DNA of 64,000 bases, from NCBI GenBank assembly GCA_902566315.1, contig CACFIL010000002.1, positions 1 to 64,000 of the forward strand. The letters are read 5' to 3'. The notes beneath the pieces were generated by a model. That model was not told the origin of the DNA. It was given only the letters and a program-made list of their open reading frames with translations, and did no database searches. Made by a program: the position numbers and the translations under genes. Origin of the DNA: an uncultured Pelagibacteraceae bacterium. Lineage in GTDB: Bacteria; Pseudomonadota; Alphaproteobacteria; Pelagibacterales; Pelagibacteraceae. This document shows, piece by piece, positions 33,923 through 43,557 of the stretch (position 1 is its first letter; each line of letters opens with the position of its first letter).

Positions 33923-35068
33923 ATGTCTATTAATTATAGTCATATTAATAAATTTTCATCTTTCATTAAAAATAAAAATTATTCATTCAGTAGAGATAAA
34001 ATATTGAATATATTAAACAAAAAAACTATAGATAAAGCATTTAATACTATCTCTAATTGGGAGACTTATAATCCCACTCCCCTTCTTAATTTAAATAAAC
34101 TTTCAAAAGATCTTGGACTTAGAAATATTTTTTACAAGGATGAGTCAAAAAGATTTGGACTTAAATCTTTTAAGGCTCTTGGTGGTGCTTATGCGGTAGC
34201 AGAGGTTTCGGCTGGAAGGAAGGATGTAGTTGTTGCTACAGCAACAGCAGGAAATCATGGAAAATCTGTTGCCTGGGGAGCAAAAAGACTTGATATTGCA
34301 TGTAAAATTTTCATAAGTGAATTTGTTAGTGAAGCTAGAGCTGGCGAGATGCGAAAACTTGGAGCAGAGGTGACAAGAGTAAAAGGCAATTACGAAAATT
34401 CTTTAAATGAATGTATAAAACAATCTAAGGAAAATGGTTGGGAAATTGTTCAAGATGTTGCCTGGGAAGATTATCAAATAGTTCCAAAACTAACCATGGC
34501 TGGATATTCAGTGATGATAGAAGAAATCTCCAAACAAACTAATCATTATATAACACATATATTTCTACAGGCAGGTGTTGGAGGTATGGCTTCTGGTGTA
34601 ATTGCAGGAGTTGCAAGATATTTTAAAAGAATTCCAAAAATTATTGTTGTTGAACCAAAAAATGCAGACTGTGTCTTAAAAAGCATTGATACAGGTAAAC
34701 TTACTAGAGTTGAAATAGAAAAAGAGAGCATTATGGGAGGAATGTCATGTGGAGATGTATCATTAGTCCCATGGCAAATTCTAAAAAACTCAGTAAATAA
34801 TTGTCTTAGTATTCCAGATGACGACATACCATTATCAGTTGCGATGTTAGCTAAGGGATACTTTGGTGATGATAACATTGTTGCAGGAGAATGTTCAGCA
34901 CCTGCTCTAATAAGTATAAATGTTAGTTGTAATAATAAACAAATTAAAAAGGATCTTGAATTAGATATGAATTCGAACGTTTTATTAATTGGATGTGAAG
35001 GTGATACAGATATAAAACTTTATAAAGAACTTCTGTCTAAAGGATCAGAGCAGTTATCAAATGGCTAA
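33923..35068 (+). CDS. Diaminopropionate ammonia-lyase-like PLP enzyme
   Basis: Fold-type II PLP enzyme of 381 residues, closest in pattern to 2,3-diaminopropionate ammonia-lyase (YgeX/DpaL). The PLP lysine lies in RFGLKSFKALGGAYAV (about residues 73-88), TATAGNHGKSVAWGAKRL (about 109-126) is the Asn loop, and QAGVGGMASGV the phosphate-binding glycine loop. Full-length DpaL is about 400. Products would be pyruvate and ammonium. It lies between a GlnT-like ligase and photolyase, all overlapping or within 3 bases. Threonine/serine dehydratase activity is an alternative. Confidence 0.82.
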   Translation: MSINYSHINKFSSFIKNKNYSFSRDKILNILNKKTIDKAFNTISNWETYNPTPLLNLNKLSKDLGLRNIFYKDESKRFGLKSFKALGGAYAVAEVSAGRKDVVVATATAGNHGKSVAWGAKRLDIACKIFISEFVSEARAGEMRKLGAEVTRVKGNYENSLNECIKQSKENGWEIVQDVAWEDYQIVPKLTMAGYSVMIEEISKQTNHYITHIFLQAGVGGMASGVIAGVARYFKRIPKIIVVEPKNADCVLKSIDTGKLTRVEIEKESIMGGMSCGDVSLVPWQILKNSVNNCLSIPDDDIPLSVAMLAKGYFGDDNIVAGECSAPALISINVSCNNKQIKKDLELDMNSNVLLIGCEGDTDIKLYKELLSKGSEQLSNG

Positions 35069-36485
35069 TACTGCACTCGTTTGGATAAGAGATGATTTTC
35101 GAATACAGAATAATGATGCGCTTACTTATGCTACAAATCAACATGATACTGTTACAGCAGTATTTATTTTTAATTGTAATATTTTCGACCATAAAAGAGA
35201 AGCTCAAAAATGGTGGGTAAGTAAATCCTTAGAAAACTTTAAATCTGATTTAAAAAAATTAAATATCGGGTTGGAAATAATTAAAGATGATGAAATAAAT
35301 TTTTTTTCTAAAATAAAATCTAGTAGTAAAATATCTGTTTATTGGAATAAAGTTTATGAACCTAATGAATTAGAAAAAGATAAAAAAATTGGCACTAATT
35401 TTTCAAAAAAGAATATTGATTTTAAATTTTTTAAAGGAAATGTACTTAATGAATATAATAAAATTACGAAAAATGATGGCACACCTTTTAAAGTCTACAG
35501 TCCTTTTTGGAGAAATGCAGAGCAATTTTATTTAGAAAGACTGCCTGATAAAATAAGCAAAGTTAAGAAATGTAAAAAGATAAACAAATTGTTCAAAAAT
35601 CAAATAAAATCTGAAGATATTTTACCTAAATCTGATTGGTACAAGAAATTTGAAAAATATTGGGAGCCTTCAGAGCAAAAGGCCCATGAAAATTTAGATA
35701 ATTTCGTCAACAAAAGCATACTTAATTATGGTGTTGATCGTGACTTTCCATCAATAAAAGGTACTTCATTACTTTCTCCATATATTAGAAATGGACAAAT
35801 AAATGTTGGAGATATTTGGCGAAAATGCAAAAAACTAAAATCAAATAATGTGAGTGTAAAAAAATATACCAATGAAATTGGTTGGAGAGAGTTTTCACAT
35901 AGTCTTATAAATTACTTTCCACAAATGCTTAAAGGAAACTTAAGAAAAGAATTTGATAATTTTCCATGGGTAAATAATTCTAAATTTTTAAATGCATGGA
36001 AAAAAGGTATGACGGGTTATCCAATTGTAGATGCTGGAATGAGAGAATTGTATGAAACAGGTTGGATGCACAATAGAATTAGAATGGTCGTTGGATCATT
36101 TCTAGTGAAGCATTTAAGAATTAACTGGAAAGAGGGAGAAAAATATTTCAGAAATTGTCTTCTTGATTTCAATGAAGCAAACAATGTTGCACAATGGCAA
36201 TGGGTAGCTGGATGTGGTGCAGATGCAGCACCATATTTTAGAATTTTCAACCCTATTTTACAGGGTGAAAAATTTGATAAAGAGGGAGATTATGTAAAAA
36301 AATGGGTTCCTGAATTATCAAATGTTCCTCCAAAATTTATTCATAAACCATGGGAAATGGATAAGAAATATCAAGAAGTAATCAACACTATCATAGGTGT
36401 TAACTATCCAATGCCAATTGTTATTCATGAGAAAGCCAGGACTGATGCTTTGAGTGCTTTCCAATCAATTAAGAAAAAAAATTAG
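35061..36485 (+). CDS. phrB: Deoxyribodipyrimidine photolyase/cryptochrome family
   Basis: FAD-dependent light-driven DNA repair enzyme, 474 residues. The N-terminal antenna domain begins TALVWIRDDFRIQNNDAL. The C-terminal FAD domain carries WREFSHSLINYFP, GYPIVDAGMRELYETGWMHNR and NNVAQWQWVAGCGADAAPYFRIFNP, with the tryptophan chain and class I photolyase signature. It overlaps the upstream lyase by 8 bases and the convergent yjbQ stop by 4. Consistent with a sunlit surface-ocean cell. A cryptochrome without repair activity cannot be excluded. Confidence 0.93.
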   Translation: MANTALVWIRDDFRIQNNDALTYATNQHDTVTAVFIFNCNIFDHKREAQKWWVSKSLENFKSDLKKLNIGLEIIKDDEINFFSKIKSSSKISVYWNKVYEPNELEKDKKIGTNFSKKNIDFKFFKGNVLNEYNKITKNDGTPFKVYSPFWRNAEQFYLERLPDKISKVKKCKKINKLFKNQIKSEDILPKSDWYKKFEKYWEPSEQKAHENLDNFVNKSILNYGVDRDFPSIKGTSLLSPYIRNGQINVGDIWRKCKKLKSNNVSVKKYTNEIGWREFSHSLINYFPQMLKGNLRKEFDNFPWVNNSKFLNAWKKGMTGYPIVDAGMRELYETGWMHNRIRMVVGSFLVKHLRINWKEGEKYFRNCLLDFNEANNVAQWQWVAGCGADAAPYFRIFNPILQGEKFDKEGDYVKKWVPELSNVPPKFIHKPWEMDKKYQEVINTIIGVNYPMPIVIHEKARTDALSAFQSIKKKN

Positions 36486-36901
36486 TCTCCTATAAAATGA
36501 TGAACTACAGTTCTTGTAGTTGCCTCTAACCTGTGTTCAAACAAATATATACCTTGCCAAGTTCCTAGCAGTAATTCACTATCTTTTATACTAAAGGAGA
36601 TTTGATTATTGGTTAATGCAGATTTGATATGGGCTGGCATATCATCTTTTCCCTCAGTTGTATGGACATACAACTTGTTGTCCATGGGTACTAATTTATC
36701 AAAATAATTAATTAAATCTTTTTGTACATCTGGGTCAGCATTTTCTTGGACAATTAGTGATGCACTAGTGTGTTGGATGCTTAGATTAATAATTCCATTT
36801 TTAAAGTTATTATTATTAATCCACTCTATTGTTTCATAAGTAAACTCATACAGTTTTTGACCATTTGTATTAATTTCTAGATTGTAAAATTCTTGTTTCA
36901 T
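36482..36901 (-). CDS. yjbQ: YjbQ/UPF0047 family protein
   Basis: A 139-residue protein of the YjbQ (secondary thiamine-phosphate synthase-like) family. HTSASLIVQENADPD (about residues 44-58), the EGKDDMPAHIKSAL stretch (about 86-99) and LLGTWQGIYLFEHR (about 110-123) are the family's conserved blocks. Cellular role is poorly defined; weak thiamine-phosphate synthase activity has been reported for the family. It starts 3 bases before zapE in the opposite order of translation (downstream of it), and its stop overlaps photolyase. Confidence 0.9.
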   Translation of the reverse strand: MKQEFYNLEINTNGQKLYEFTYETIEWINNNNFKNGIINLSIQHTSASLIVQENADPDVQKDLINYFDKLVPMDNKLYVHTTEGKDDMPAHIKSALTNNQISFSIKDSELLLGTWQGIYLFEHRLEATTRTVVHHFIGD

Positions 36902-36904
36902 ACA

Positions 36905-37957
36905 TTAGTTAAAGTTTTGTGATGTTAGTTCATACAATCGACTAACTGTTCTTTTGAAAGGTTTTTTCATGCTATTAGTGGACTCGAGTAAATTTAATTC
37001 AACCTCTGATTTGATCATCAATGGTATTTTTTTTTCATAAATAATATCGATAAAATTGATAAACCTTTGTTGCTGGTTAGAATTACTATCGTTAAAGTTA
37101 GGAAGATTTTCAATAAAAATAAATTCACTTTCGTTTGCAATTTTAATGTAGTCCTCTGATCCAAGATTTCTATTGCAAATTTCGTCAAAAGAAACCTTAA
37201 GGACTCCTTCATGAAAGTTTTCAAATACTAATTTACGACCCTTCACAACTAAAGTCTTAGTGGTTTGTTTTTTATTCTTTGTAGCTTTTCTAAAAGATTT
37301 ATTAAACTTAAAATTAGATGAATTGTCTATTGGAGACAAAAATCGACTTAAATTTGTATTTTTTGTAGCTCTATAATCTTCCTCAATACTAAGTTCTAAT
37401 TCAGAGCAATTATTTTTTAAAATATTTAAAAAAGGAATGAATTGGTCTCTTTGTAATCCGTTTTTATATAAATCTTTAATATTTGTATTTGAAGAAAAAA
37501 TAACTTTAATATTTTCATTAAATATTCTTTCAAATAATTTACCTAAGATCATAGCATCAACAATATTTGTTACTTGAAATTCATCAAAATATAATATTTT
37601 TGTTTTGTGACTTAAATTTTTAACAAATTTTTCTAACCCATTTTCATTTCCTTTGTTTTTATTTTCAAATATAAAATCATGAAATTCAATCATAAACTCA
37701 TTAAAGTGTAATCTTGATTTTTTTTCTTTTAAACCTTCAAAAAAAAAATTTAAAATCATAGTTTTACCTACACCTACATCGCCAACTAAATAAAAACCTA
37801 ATTTATTTTTTGTATCTTTGAATAATTTTTTAATAAATGACTGATTGAAATTAAGATTATAATATTCGCTTAATTTTTGGACTATTTTTATTTGATTTTC
37901 ATTTATTTCTAAGTCCTTTTCTTTACAATGTTTAAGATAAGATTTTTTCAAACTCAT
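36905..37957 (-). CDS. zapE: ZapE/AFG1-like ATPase
   Basis: P-loop ATPase of the AFG1 family (350 residues), in bacteria linked to Z-ring constriction. Walker A is GDVGVGKTM (about residues 58-66), Walker B ILYFDEFQVTN (about 126-136), and a sensor region FSSNTNIKDLYKNG follows near 162. The N terminus has the YNLNFNQSFIKKLF pattern. Its start overlaps the cupin-like gene by 4 bases (ATGA). Conserved single-copy housekeeping gene in alphaproteobacteria. Confidence 0.92.
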   Translation of the reverse strand: MSLKKSYLKHCKEKDLEINENQIKIVQKLSEYYNLNFNQSFIKKLFKDTKNKLGFYLVGDVGVGKTMILNFFFEGLKEKKSRLHFNEFMIEFHDFIFENKNKGNENGLEKFVKNLSHKTKILYFDEFQVTNIVDAMILGKLFERIFNENIKVIFSSNTNIKDLYKNGLQRDQFIPFLNILKNNCSELELSIEEDYRATKNTNLSRFLSPIDNSSNFKFNKSFRKATKNKKQTTKTLVVKGRKLVFENFHEGVLKVSFDEICNRNLGSEDYIKIANESEFIFIENLPNFNDSNSNQQQRFINFIDIIYEKKIPLMIKSEVELNLLESTNSMKKPFKRTVSRLYELTSQNFN

Positions 37958-38382
37958 TTTTTTGTTTTAAAATCTATTCCATATTCCGATCTTGGTCCTT
38001 TTCTCAATCCATATGGGCCTGCAAAAAAAATTGTCATTGGTTTAGTTCCTGGCTCTAAGTCTACTCTGTGAAAATTATTAGCAGATCTAAATCCGATATA
38101 TCCTGGTGCTCGCCAAACTTTTCCAGTTTTTAATGTTTCCCAATATCCTCCTCTCAAAATGATTGTGATGTAAGGAAACAAATGATTATGAACACCATCA
38201 CCGTGGTCATCGTCTAACATTTCATGGATCAGTATGTTAAATGGAAACCACTTTGGTCTATGACGGAATAATAGATAATATCTATTCATCCATGGTTTTG
38301 CTTTTTCAAACTCTGGGTGTGATGGACCTCGGTCAAATACTATTTTTTTTCTCCCAAGTTTTTCTAAAATCTTTAAAAACAT
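37954..38382 (-). CDS. Cupin-like protein
   Basis: A 142-residue protein, probably one beta-barrel cupin domain. HEMLDDDHGDGVHNH (about residues 54-68) resembles the metal-binding GxxxxHxH block, and a later histidine lies in ANNFHRVDL. This could support an Fe- or Zn-dependent oxygenase/isomerase or a sensor. Overlaps zapE by 4 bases and bamB by one. No signal peptide. Function unknown; family assignment rests on the histidine spacing and predicted strands. Confidence 0.6.
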   Translation of the reverse strand: MFLKILEKLGRKKIVFDRGPSHPEFEKAKPWMNRYYLLFRHRPKWFPFNILIHEMLDDDHGDGVHNHLFPYITIILRGGYWETLKTGKVWRAPGYIGFRSANNFHRVDLEPGTKPMTIFFAGPYGLRKGPRSEYGIDFKTKK

Positions 38383-39653
38383 TATTTTGTTCTAGCTATA
38401 GCATTGTCCTTTATCAAATACATACTGTTGTTAAATACATATGGTCTTGAGATTTTTGATCCATGTATTTTTGTAATTTTTTCTCGTAAGCCAGTTATTG
38501 AATTAATTGTTAATAAGCGTCCATTATTTAATGAGACATATATCTTGTATTTTCCATGTATAAATCCTGTTGGGTTTATATCCCTCCTATTTTTTAAATT
38601 AGTCAAGATATCTGTAATTCTTAAAATATTACCAGTTCTATCATCTATAACAAAGAGGTATCCTTCGTTAGAAACCGTAAAGATTAAACTTTCAATTATT
38701 GTTGGTCTTAAACTTGAATTTATTGATTGTGTCCATTTGATTATTCCTGTTCTGGCATCAATTGCAAAAAATTCATTTTTATTATTTGAAAAATAAATTG
38801 TATTATTTTCAAAAACTAAATCTGAATTTTCTAAGTTAAAAGCATCCTGATATATTAAACTACTTTGTGTAGGTGTCTGCCAAACTAAACTTCCATTATT
38901 TACATCTAGCGCTGTTACATCTCCTAAATTATTTATAAAAAAAATAATTTCATCCTTTAGAATAATTGAAAGTTTTTTTTGTGATTTGATAAAAGAATTT
39001 TCCGTTTTAAAATTCCATAATTCAGTTCCATCCCCTACAGAAATTGCTCGAATTACGTTATCAAAATCTAAGGTTAAAAATCTATCTTTATAAACTTTGA
39101 TATTAGAATTAAACGATGATGAGCTGTATTTTGACCAAAGAATATCGCCATTACTTAAATCAATTGAATACATTTTTGACAAATTATCATTAACAATCAA
39201 ATTTTTTCCTGCTTGAGCAAAATACAATATGGGATTGAGTTTCTTTTCTTTCCTATTATAATTATTGATCTCCCATATTTTTTTAAAATTTTCATCTAAC
39301 ATGAAGATATTACCTTTTCCATTGAAAAAAATTATTTTATCATTCTCAGTAAAAAACAATTCAGGCTGATTAGAATTAAATTTTTTAATTTTACTAATTT
39401 TATACGTTAAAAATTTATCAAAATTTGTTTCAAAATTAATATTTCCATTATTATTACTATTGTTGTTTAGAAAAGGTTTTGACTTAAAAGTATCTAAAGT
39501 TTTAATTTTTAATAGTTTATTAAACTCTTTTTCAATTGGTTTATTTTTTTTATAAATGTCTATTAATTTACTGTTATCAATTGAATCTTTTTTTGAAGTA
39601 CCACAATTTGTTAAAAAAATTAAAATTATTATTAATTTGATCGCTTTATTCAC
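38382..39653 (-). CDS. bamB: Outer membrane assembly factor BamB (PQQ-repeat lipoprotein)
   Basis: Periplasmic beta-propeller lipoprotein of the BAM complex, 423 residues. An N-terminal lipobox (IILIFLTNC, Cys at about residue 17) marks lipidation. Repeats of the type GDILWSKYS, GTELWNFKT, GSLVWQTPT and TGIIKWTQS are the PQQ-like blades, and ALDVNNGSLVW / AIDARTGIIKW fix the family. It overlaps the upstream YfgM-like gene by 8 bases, an arrangement also found in E. coli (yfgM-bamB). Confidence 0.88.
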   Translation of the reverse strand: MNKAIKLIIILIFLTNCGTSKKDSIDNSKLIDIYKKNKPIEKEFNKLLKIKTLDTFKSKPFLNNNSNNNGNINFETNFDKFLTYKISKIKKFNSNQPELFFTENDKIIFFNGKGNIFMLDENFKKIWEINNYNRKEKKLNPILYFAQAGKNLIVNDNLSKMYSIDLSNGDILWSKYSSSSFNSNIKVYKDRFLTLDFDNVIRAISVGDGTELWNFKTENSFIKSQKKLSIILKDEIIFFINNLGDVTALDVNNGSLVWQTPTQSSLIYQDAFNLENSDLVFENNTIYFSNNKNEFFAIDARTGIIKWTQSINSSLRPTIIESLIFTVSNEGYLFVIDDRTGNILRITDILTNLKNRRDINPTGFIHGKYKIYVSLNNGRLLTINSITGLREKITKIHGSKISRPYVFNNSMYLIKDNAIARTK

Positions 39654-40290
39654 TGAAATTTGATCTTAACCTTCTTTGGACTTCTAATTTTACTTTTGGA
39701 CTTACATTCTCTATTTCTACTATCTGTTTGAAAAATTCTTTAGATTTCTGTGTTTGGTTTTTCGATAAATAAAACTCAGCCATAAGATATAGTGCTTGAG
39801 GTTTCCAGATACTTTCTGATTTAATTACTGGATTTAGTATATTTAACAACTCATTTTCTTGAACAAATTCTGAATTAAATAGACCCTTCTTGTATATAGT
39901 TAAATTTTTAATTTCTTTATCAAGTGATACTTCATTTATGAGAAGGTCAAAGTATGAATTTATTTCATCACTTAAGGTAATTAAATCATTATCAAGTAAA
40001 AAAAAGAAAGCTAAAGGAGAATAGGTTTTATCTTTAGTATTTATGATTTCTATTAATTTATTATTTATATTATCTTTTTTACCCATCTCAAAATTTGTAA
40101 CAATTGAATTGAATTTATTTGCTAACTTTTCTTTACTACTATACTTAAACTCTTGATATCCAAAAAAACTAATCAACGTTAAAACAACTAATATTAACAG
40201 AGTTATTAATTGTTTTTTTTTTGATATTAAAAAGTTTTTTAATTTTTCAATTCTTGTATTTGTATTAATAATTTCTATTTCTTCATCCAT
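39646..40290 (-). CDS. YfgM-like membrane-anchored TPR protein
   Basis: A 214-residue protein with one N-terminal membrane helix (about residues 31-48, LITLLILVVLTLISFFGY). The rest is an alpha-helical periplasmic part containing a TPR-like repeat (WKPQALYLMAEFYLSKNQTQKSKEFFKQI). It matches the YfgM class, which associates with SecYEG and periplasmic chaperones. Position next to bamB is as in gammaproteobacteria. Sequence conservation is low, so the call depends on layout and context. Confidence 0.72.
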   Translation of the reverse strand: MDEEIEIINTNTRIEKLKNFLISKKKQLITLLILVVLTLISFFGYQEFKYSSKEKLANKFNSIVTNFEMGKKDNINNKLIEIINTKDKTYSPLAFFFLLDNDLITLSDEINSYFDLLINEVSLDKEIKNLTIYKKGLFNSEFVQENELLNILNPVIKSESIWKPQALYLMAEFYLSKNQTQKSKEFFKQIVEIENVSPKVKLEVQRRLRSNFSE

Positions 40291-42958
40291 TAATCATATT
40301 CCTTAGAACATATTGTAAAATACCACCGTTCTTATAGTATTCTAATTCATTTTTAGTGTCTATTCTGCACAACATTTTAATTTTTTTAATGTCCCCTGTT
40401 TCATATTTAATTTCAACTTCTAAATGATCACCAGGATTAATTCCTTTTTCAAGATCTACTATTGAAATTAATTCTGACCCTTTTAGGTTTAAATTCTGTC
40501 TATTCATATTTTCTAAAAACTGCAAAGGTAAAACACCCATACCTATAAGATTAGATCTGTGTATTCTTTCAAAGCTTTCTGCAATTACAGCTTTTACACC
40601 TAATAGTTTTGTTCCCTTTGCTGCCCAATCTCTTGAAGAACCAGTTCCATATTCTTTTCCGCCAACTACTACTAAATGAGTTCCTCTTTTTTTGTATTCA
40701 ACAACAGCATCATAAATAGGCATTACTTTTTCTTCAGGATATAATTTAGTGAAACCTCCCTCTGTACCTGGGGCCATTTCATTTTTAATTCTAATATTAG
40801 CAAATGTTCCTCTCATCATAACTTCATGATTTCCTCTTCTTGCACCATAAGAATTATAATCCTTTGGCAAAATCTGATGCTTCATAAAATAATTTCCTGT
40901 TGGGCTTTCTTTTTGAATACTTCCAGCTGGAGATATATGGTCTGTTGTTACCATATCTCCTAAAATTAGTAACGGTCTTGCATCTTTTATTTCTTTAAAT
41001 CCCTCTGGATCATCTGGTAAATTTTCAAAGAATGGTGGTTTTTTTACATAAGTAGAATTTTCTTCCCAATTATAAATGCTACCTTTATCCACTTTAATTT
41101 TTTGCCATTGTTCGGGTCCTTCAGAGACATTCGAATATCTGTTCACAAACATTTCTGGGTTTAAAGATTGTTTGAGTGTATCTTCAATTTCTTTGTTGGT
41201 AGGCCAAATATCTTTTAAGTAAACATCTTGCCCTTTGTTATCTATTCCTAATGAATCTTTATACAAATCCATTCTCATAGACCCTGCAATTGCATAGGCT
41301 ACTACAAGAGGAGGTGAAGCTAAATAGTTTGCTTTTACTAAAGGAGAAATCCTTCCTTCAAAATTTCTATTTCCTGACAAAACTGAGACTGCATATAAAT
41401 TATTTTCTTTAACAGCATCAGTAATATTATCTGGCAAAGGTCCGGAGTTTCCAATACATGTGGTGCAACCATAACCAACTAAATTAAAACCTAAATCATC
41501 CAAATATTTGCTTAAACCAGCTTTATCTAAATAGTCAGTGACAACTTGTGATCCAGGTGCTAATGAAGTTTTAACCCAAGGTTTAACAGTTAAGCCTTTT
41601 TCAATTGCATTTTTGGCTAACAGTCCTGCACCAATTAATACATTTGGATTGGAGGTATTCGTACATGATGTAATAGCTGCTATTAATATATCTCCATCTT
41701 TTATCTCAAAATCTGTGTCTTTAACTTTTGCTACTGTTGGATCAGTTTTTTTACATATATCTTCAAAAACTTTAATAAAATTTTTTGATGCCTCTGTTAA
41801 AAGAACTTTGTCTTGAGGTCTCTTTGGTCCAGAAATTGTTGGAACTACTGTAGACATATCTAGAGATAAAGTATCTGTAAAAACAACGTCATCACTTGTC
41901 CACAAATTTTGTTCTTTTGCATATTTTTCTACGATTTGAATGTTCTCTTTAGATCTTCCTGAAAATTCTAAATATTTTAAAGTTTCATCATCAATTGGAA
42001 AAAATCCACAGGTAGCACCGTACTCGGGTGCCATATTTGCAATAGTTGCTCTATCAGCAAGTGTTAGATTTTTTAGACCCTCTCCATAAAATTCTACAAA
42101 TTTACCAACCACACCTTTATCTCTTAACATTTTAACAACTGTTAAAACTAGGTCTGTAGCAGTTGTGCCCTCTGGAAGTTTATTTTTCATCTCAAACCCA
42201 ATCACTTCTGGTATTAGCATTGATATAGGCTGTCCTAGCATACCTGCTTCTGCTTCAATTCCTCCAACACCCCAACCAAGCACTGACAAACCGTTAACCA
42301 TTGTTGTATGGCTATCAGTTCCGACAAGCGTGTCTGGAAATAAATACTCTTTATCCTCAAATTTTTCATTCCATACTACTTTTGATAAATATTCTAAATT
42401 TACCTGGTGACAGATACCAGTGCCTGGTGGCACAATTCTAAAATTATTAAAGGCTTGTTGTCCCCATTTTAAAAAGGAATATCTCTCAAAGTTTCTATCA
42501 AACTCAATATCAACATTTTCTTTTAATGAATTCTTTGTTGCAAACTTATCAACTTGTACAGAATGATCGATAACAAGATCCACAGAAGAAAGAGGATTGA
42601 TGGTATTAGGATCTTTATTCTTTTCCTTAACTGTATCCCTCATTGCAGCAAGGTCAGCAACAGCAGGTATACCTGTATAATCTTGCAGAAGTACTCTTGC
42701 AGGTCTATATGCGATTTCAGTTTTAGATTTTTTTGAATTTAACCACTCTTTAATCGCTAGAATCTGTTCTTTATTAACAGTAACATTATCTTCATATCTT
42801 AAAAGATTTTCAAGTAAGACTTTTATTGATTTTGGTAATTTATTTATGCCTTCTAAACCATTTATCTCTGCTTCTTTTAGTGAAAAATAAGAATAATTTT
42901 TTCCATTTACTGATAGTTCTTTAAGACAATTAAATGAATTTTGTTTTCCTGGTTTCAT
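40283..42958 (-). CDS. acnA: Aconitate hydratase A
   Basis: TCA-cycle [4Fe-4S] enzyme interconverting citrate and isocitrate, 891 residues (AcnA/IRP1 type about 890). Cluster cysteines lie in AAITSCTNTSNP (about residue 430) and GYGCTTCIGNSGPL (about 498-511). VVGTDSHTTMVNGLSVLGWGVGG (about 206) and the C-terminal swivel domain GKEYGTGSSRDWAAKGT complete the pattern. It overlaps the YfgM-like gene by 8 bases and starts 6 bases downstream of the LysE-family stop. Confidence 0.97.
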   Translation of the reverse strand: MKPGKQNSFNCLKELSVNGKNYSYFSLKEAEINGLEGINKLPKSIKVLLENLLRYEDNVTVNKEQILAIKEWLNSKKSKTEIAYRPARVLLQDYTGIPAVADLAAMRDTVKEKNKDPNTINPLSSVDLVIDHSVQVDKFATKNSLKENVDIEFDRNFERYSFLKWGQQAFNNFRIVPPGTGICHQVNLEYLSKVVWNEKFEDKEYLFPDTLVGTDSHTTMVNGLSVLGWGVGGIEAEAGMLGQPISMLIPEVIGFEMKNKLPEGTTATDLVLTVVKMLRDKGVVGKFVEFYGEGLKNLTLADRATIANMAPEYGATCGFFPIDDETLKYLEFSGRSKENIQIVEKYAKEQNLWTSDDVVFTDTLSLDMSTVVPTISGPKRPQDKVLLTEASKNFIKVFEDICKKTDPTVAKVKDTDFEIKDGDILIAAITSCTNTSNPNVLIGAGLLAKNAIEKGLTVKPWVKTSLAPGSQVVTDYLDKAGLSKYLDDLGFNLVGYGCTTCIGNSGPLPDNITDAVKENNLYAVSVLSGNRNFEGRISPLVKANYLASPPLVVAYAIAGSMRMDLYKDSLGIDNKGQDVYLKDIWPTNKEIEDTLKQSLNPEMFVNRYSNVSEGPEQWQKIKVDKGSIYNWEENSTYVKKPPFFENLPDDPEGFKEIKDARPLLILGDMVTTDHISPAGSIQKESPTGNYFMKHQILPKDYNSYGARRGNHEVMMRGTFANIRIKNEMAPGTEGGFTKLYPEEKVMPIYDAVVEYKKRGTHLVVVGGKEYGTGSSRDWAAKGTKLLGVKAVIAESFERIHRSNLIGMGVLPLQFLENMNRQNLNLKGSELISIVDLEKGINPGDHLEVEIKYETGDIKKIKMLCRIDTKNELEYYKNGGILQYVLRNMING

Positions 42959-42964
42959 AAATTT

Positions 42965-43555
42965 TTAGTAATAAAAAGTTGCTATACAGCTTAATAAGAG
43001 TGCCGACATAACATAATTAAACCATTTAATAAATTTCTCATTTGTCGCGAATTTCCTCATAAATTTTCCAATTATAGTCCAGAAAATAATACTAATAACT
43101 GCAAACAAAAAGGCAATGCTTAATAGCCAAATAGAATATGATATAAAGTTACCACCAGATTCTACATAGGTGGAAACTGCAATTATAGCAACAATTACAC
43201 CTTTAGGATTTAAAAATTGATATAGAAATGTTTCAACAAAATTTACAGGTTTTAAATTATCACTTTCACTTGATGATTTTGAAAATGAAATTTTGTAAGA
43301 CAAATATATTAAAAAAATTGTTCCTGTAAAAATTAAACCTTTTTGGAGTATTGGATAAAGCTTAAATATATTTATTAAACCAAAGTTAATTACTGCTAGC
43401 ATAAATGTAAAACCAAAAATTACTCCTAACATCAAAGGAATAGTTTTTTTAAATCCGTGATTAAATCCGGAGTGAGAGGCAACTATATTATTAGGTCCTG
43501 GAGAACAGCTCGTTACAAACATAAATAAACATAGAGACAGTAATTCGGGGTGCAT
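42965..43555 (-). CDS. LysE/RhtB family amino-acid exporter
   Basis: Inner-membrane exporter of 196 residues with about six membrane helices. The N-terminal motif TSCSPGPNNIVASHSGFNHGF corresponds to the LysE-family SPGPN signature. The family exports basic amino acids, homoserine lactones or threonine; substrate here is unknown. Two bases separate its start from the csaA stop, so both belong to the acnA-directed minus transcript. Confidence 0.87.
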   Translation of the reverse strand: MHPELLSLCLFMFVTSCSPGPNNIVASHSGFNHGFKKTIPLMLGVIFGFTFMLAVINFGLINIFKLYPILQKGLIFTGTIFLIYLSYKISFSKSSSESDNLKPVNFVETFLYQFLNPKGVIVAIIAVSTYVESGGNFISYSIWLLSIAFLFAVISIIFWTIIGKFMRKFATNEKFIKWFNYVMSALLLSCIATFYY

Positions 43556-43557
43556 GT

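Noticed and set aside
38404-38796. 130-codon open frame on plus inside bamB
   Set aside because: Antisense to PQQ-repeat coding sequence; hydrophobic, low-complexity product without a domain.
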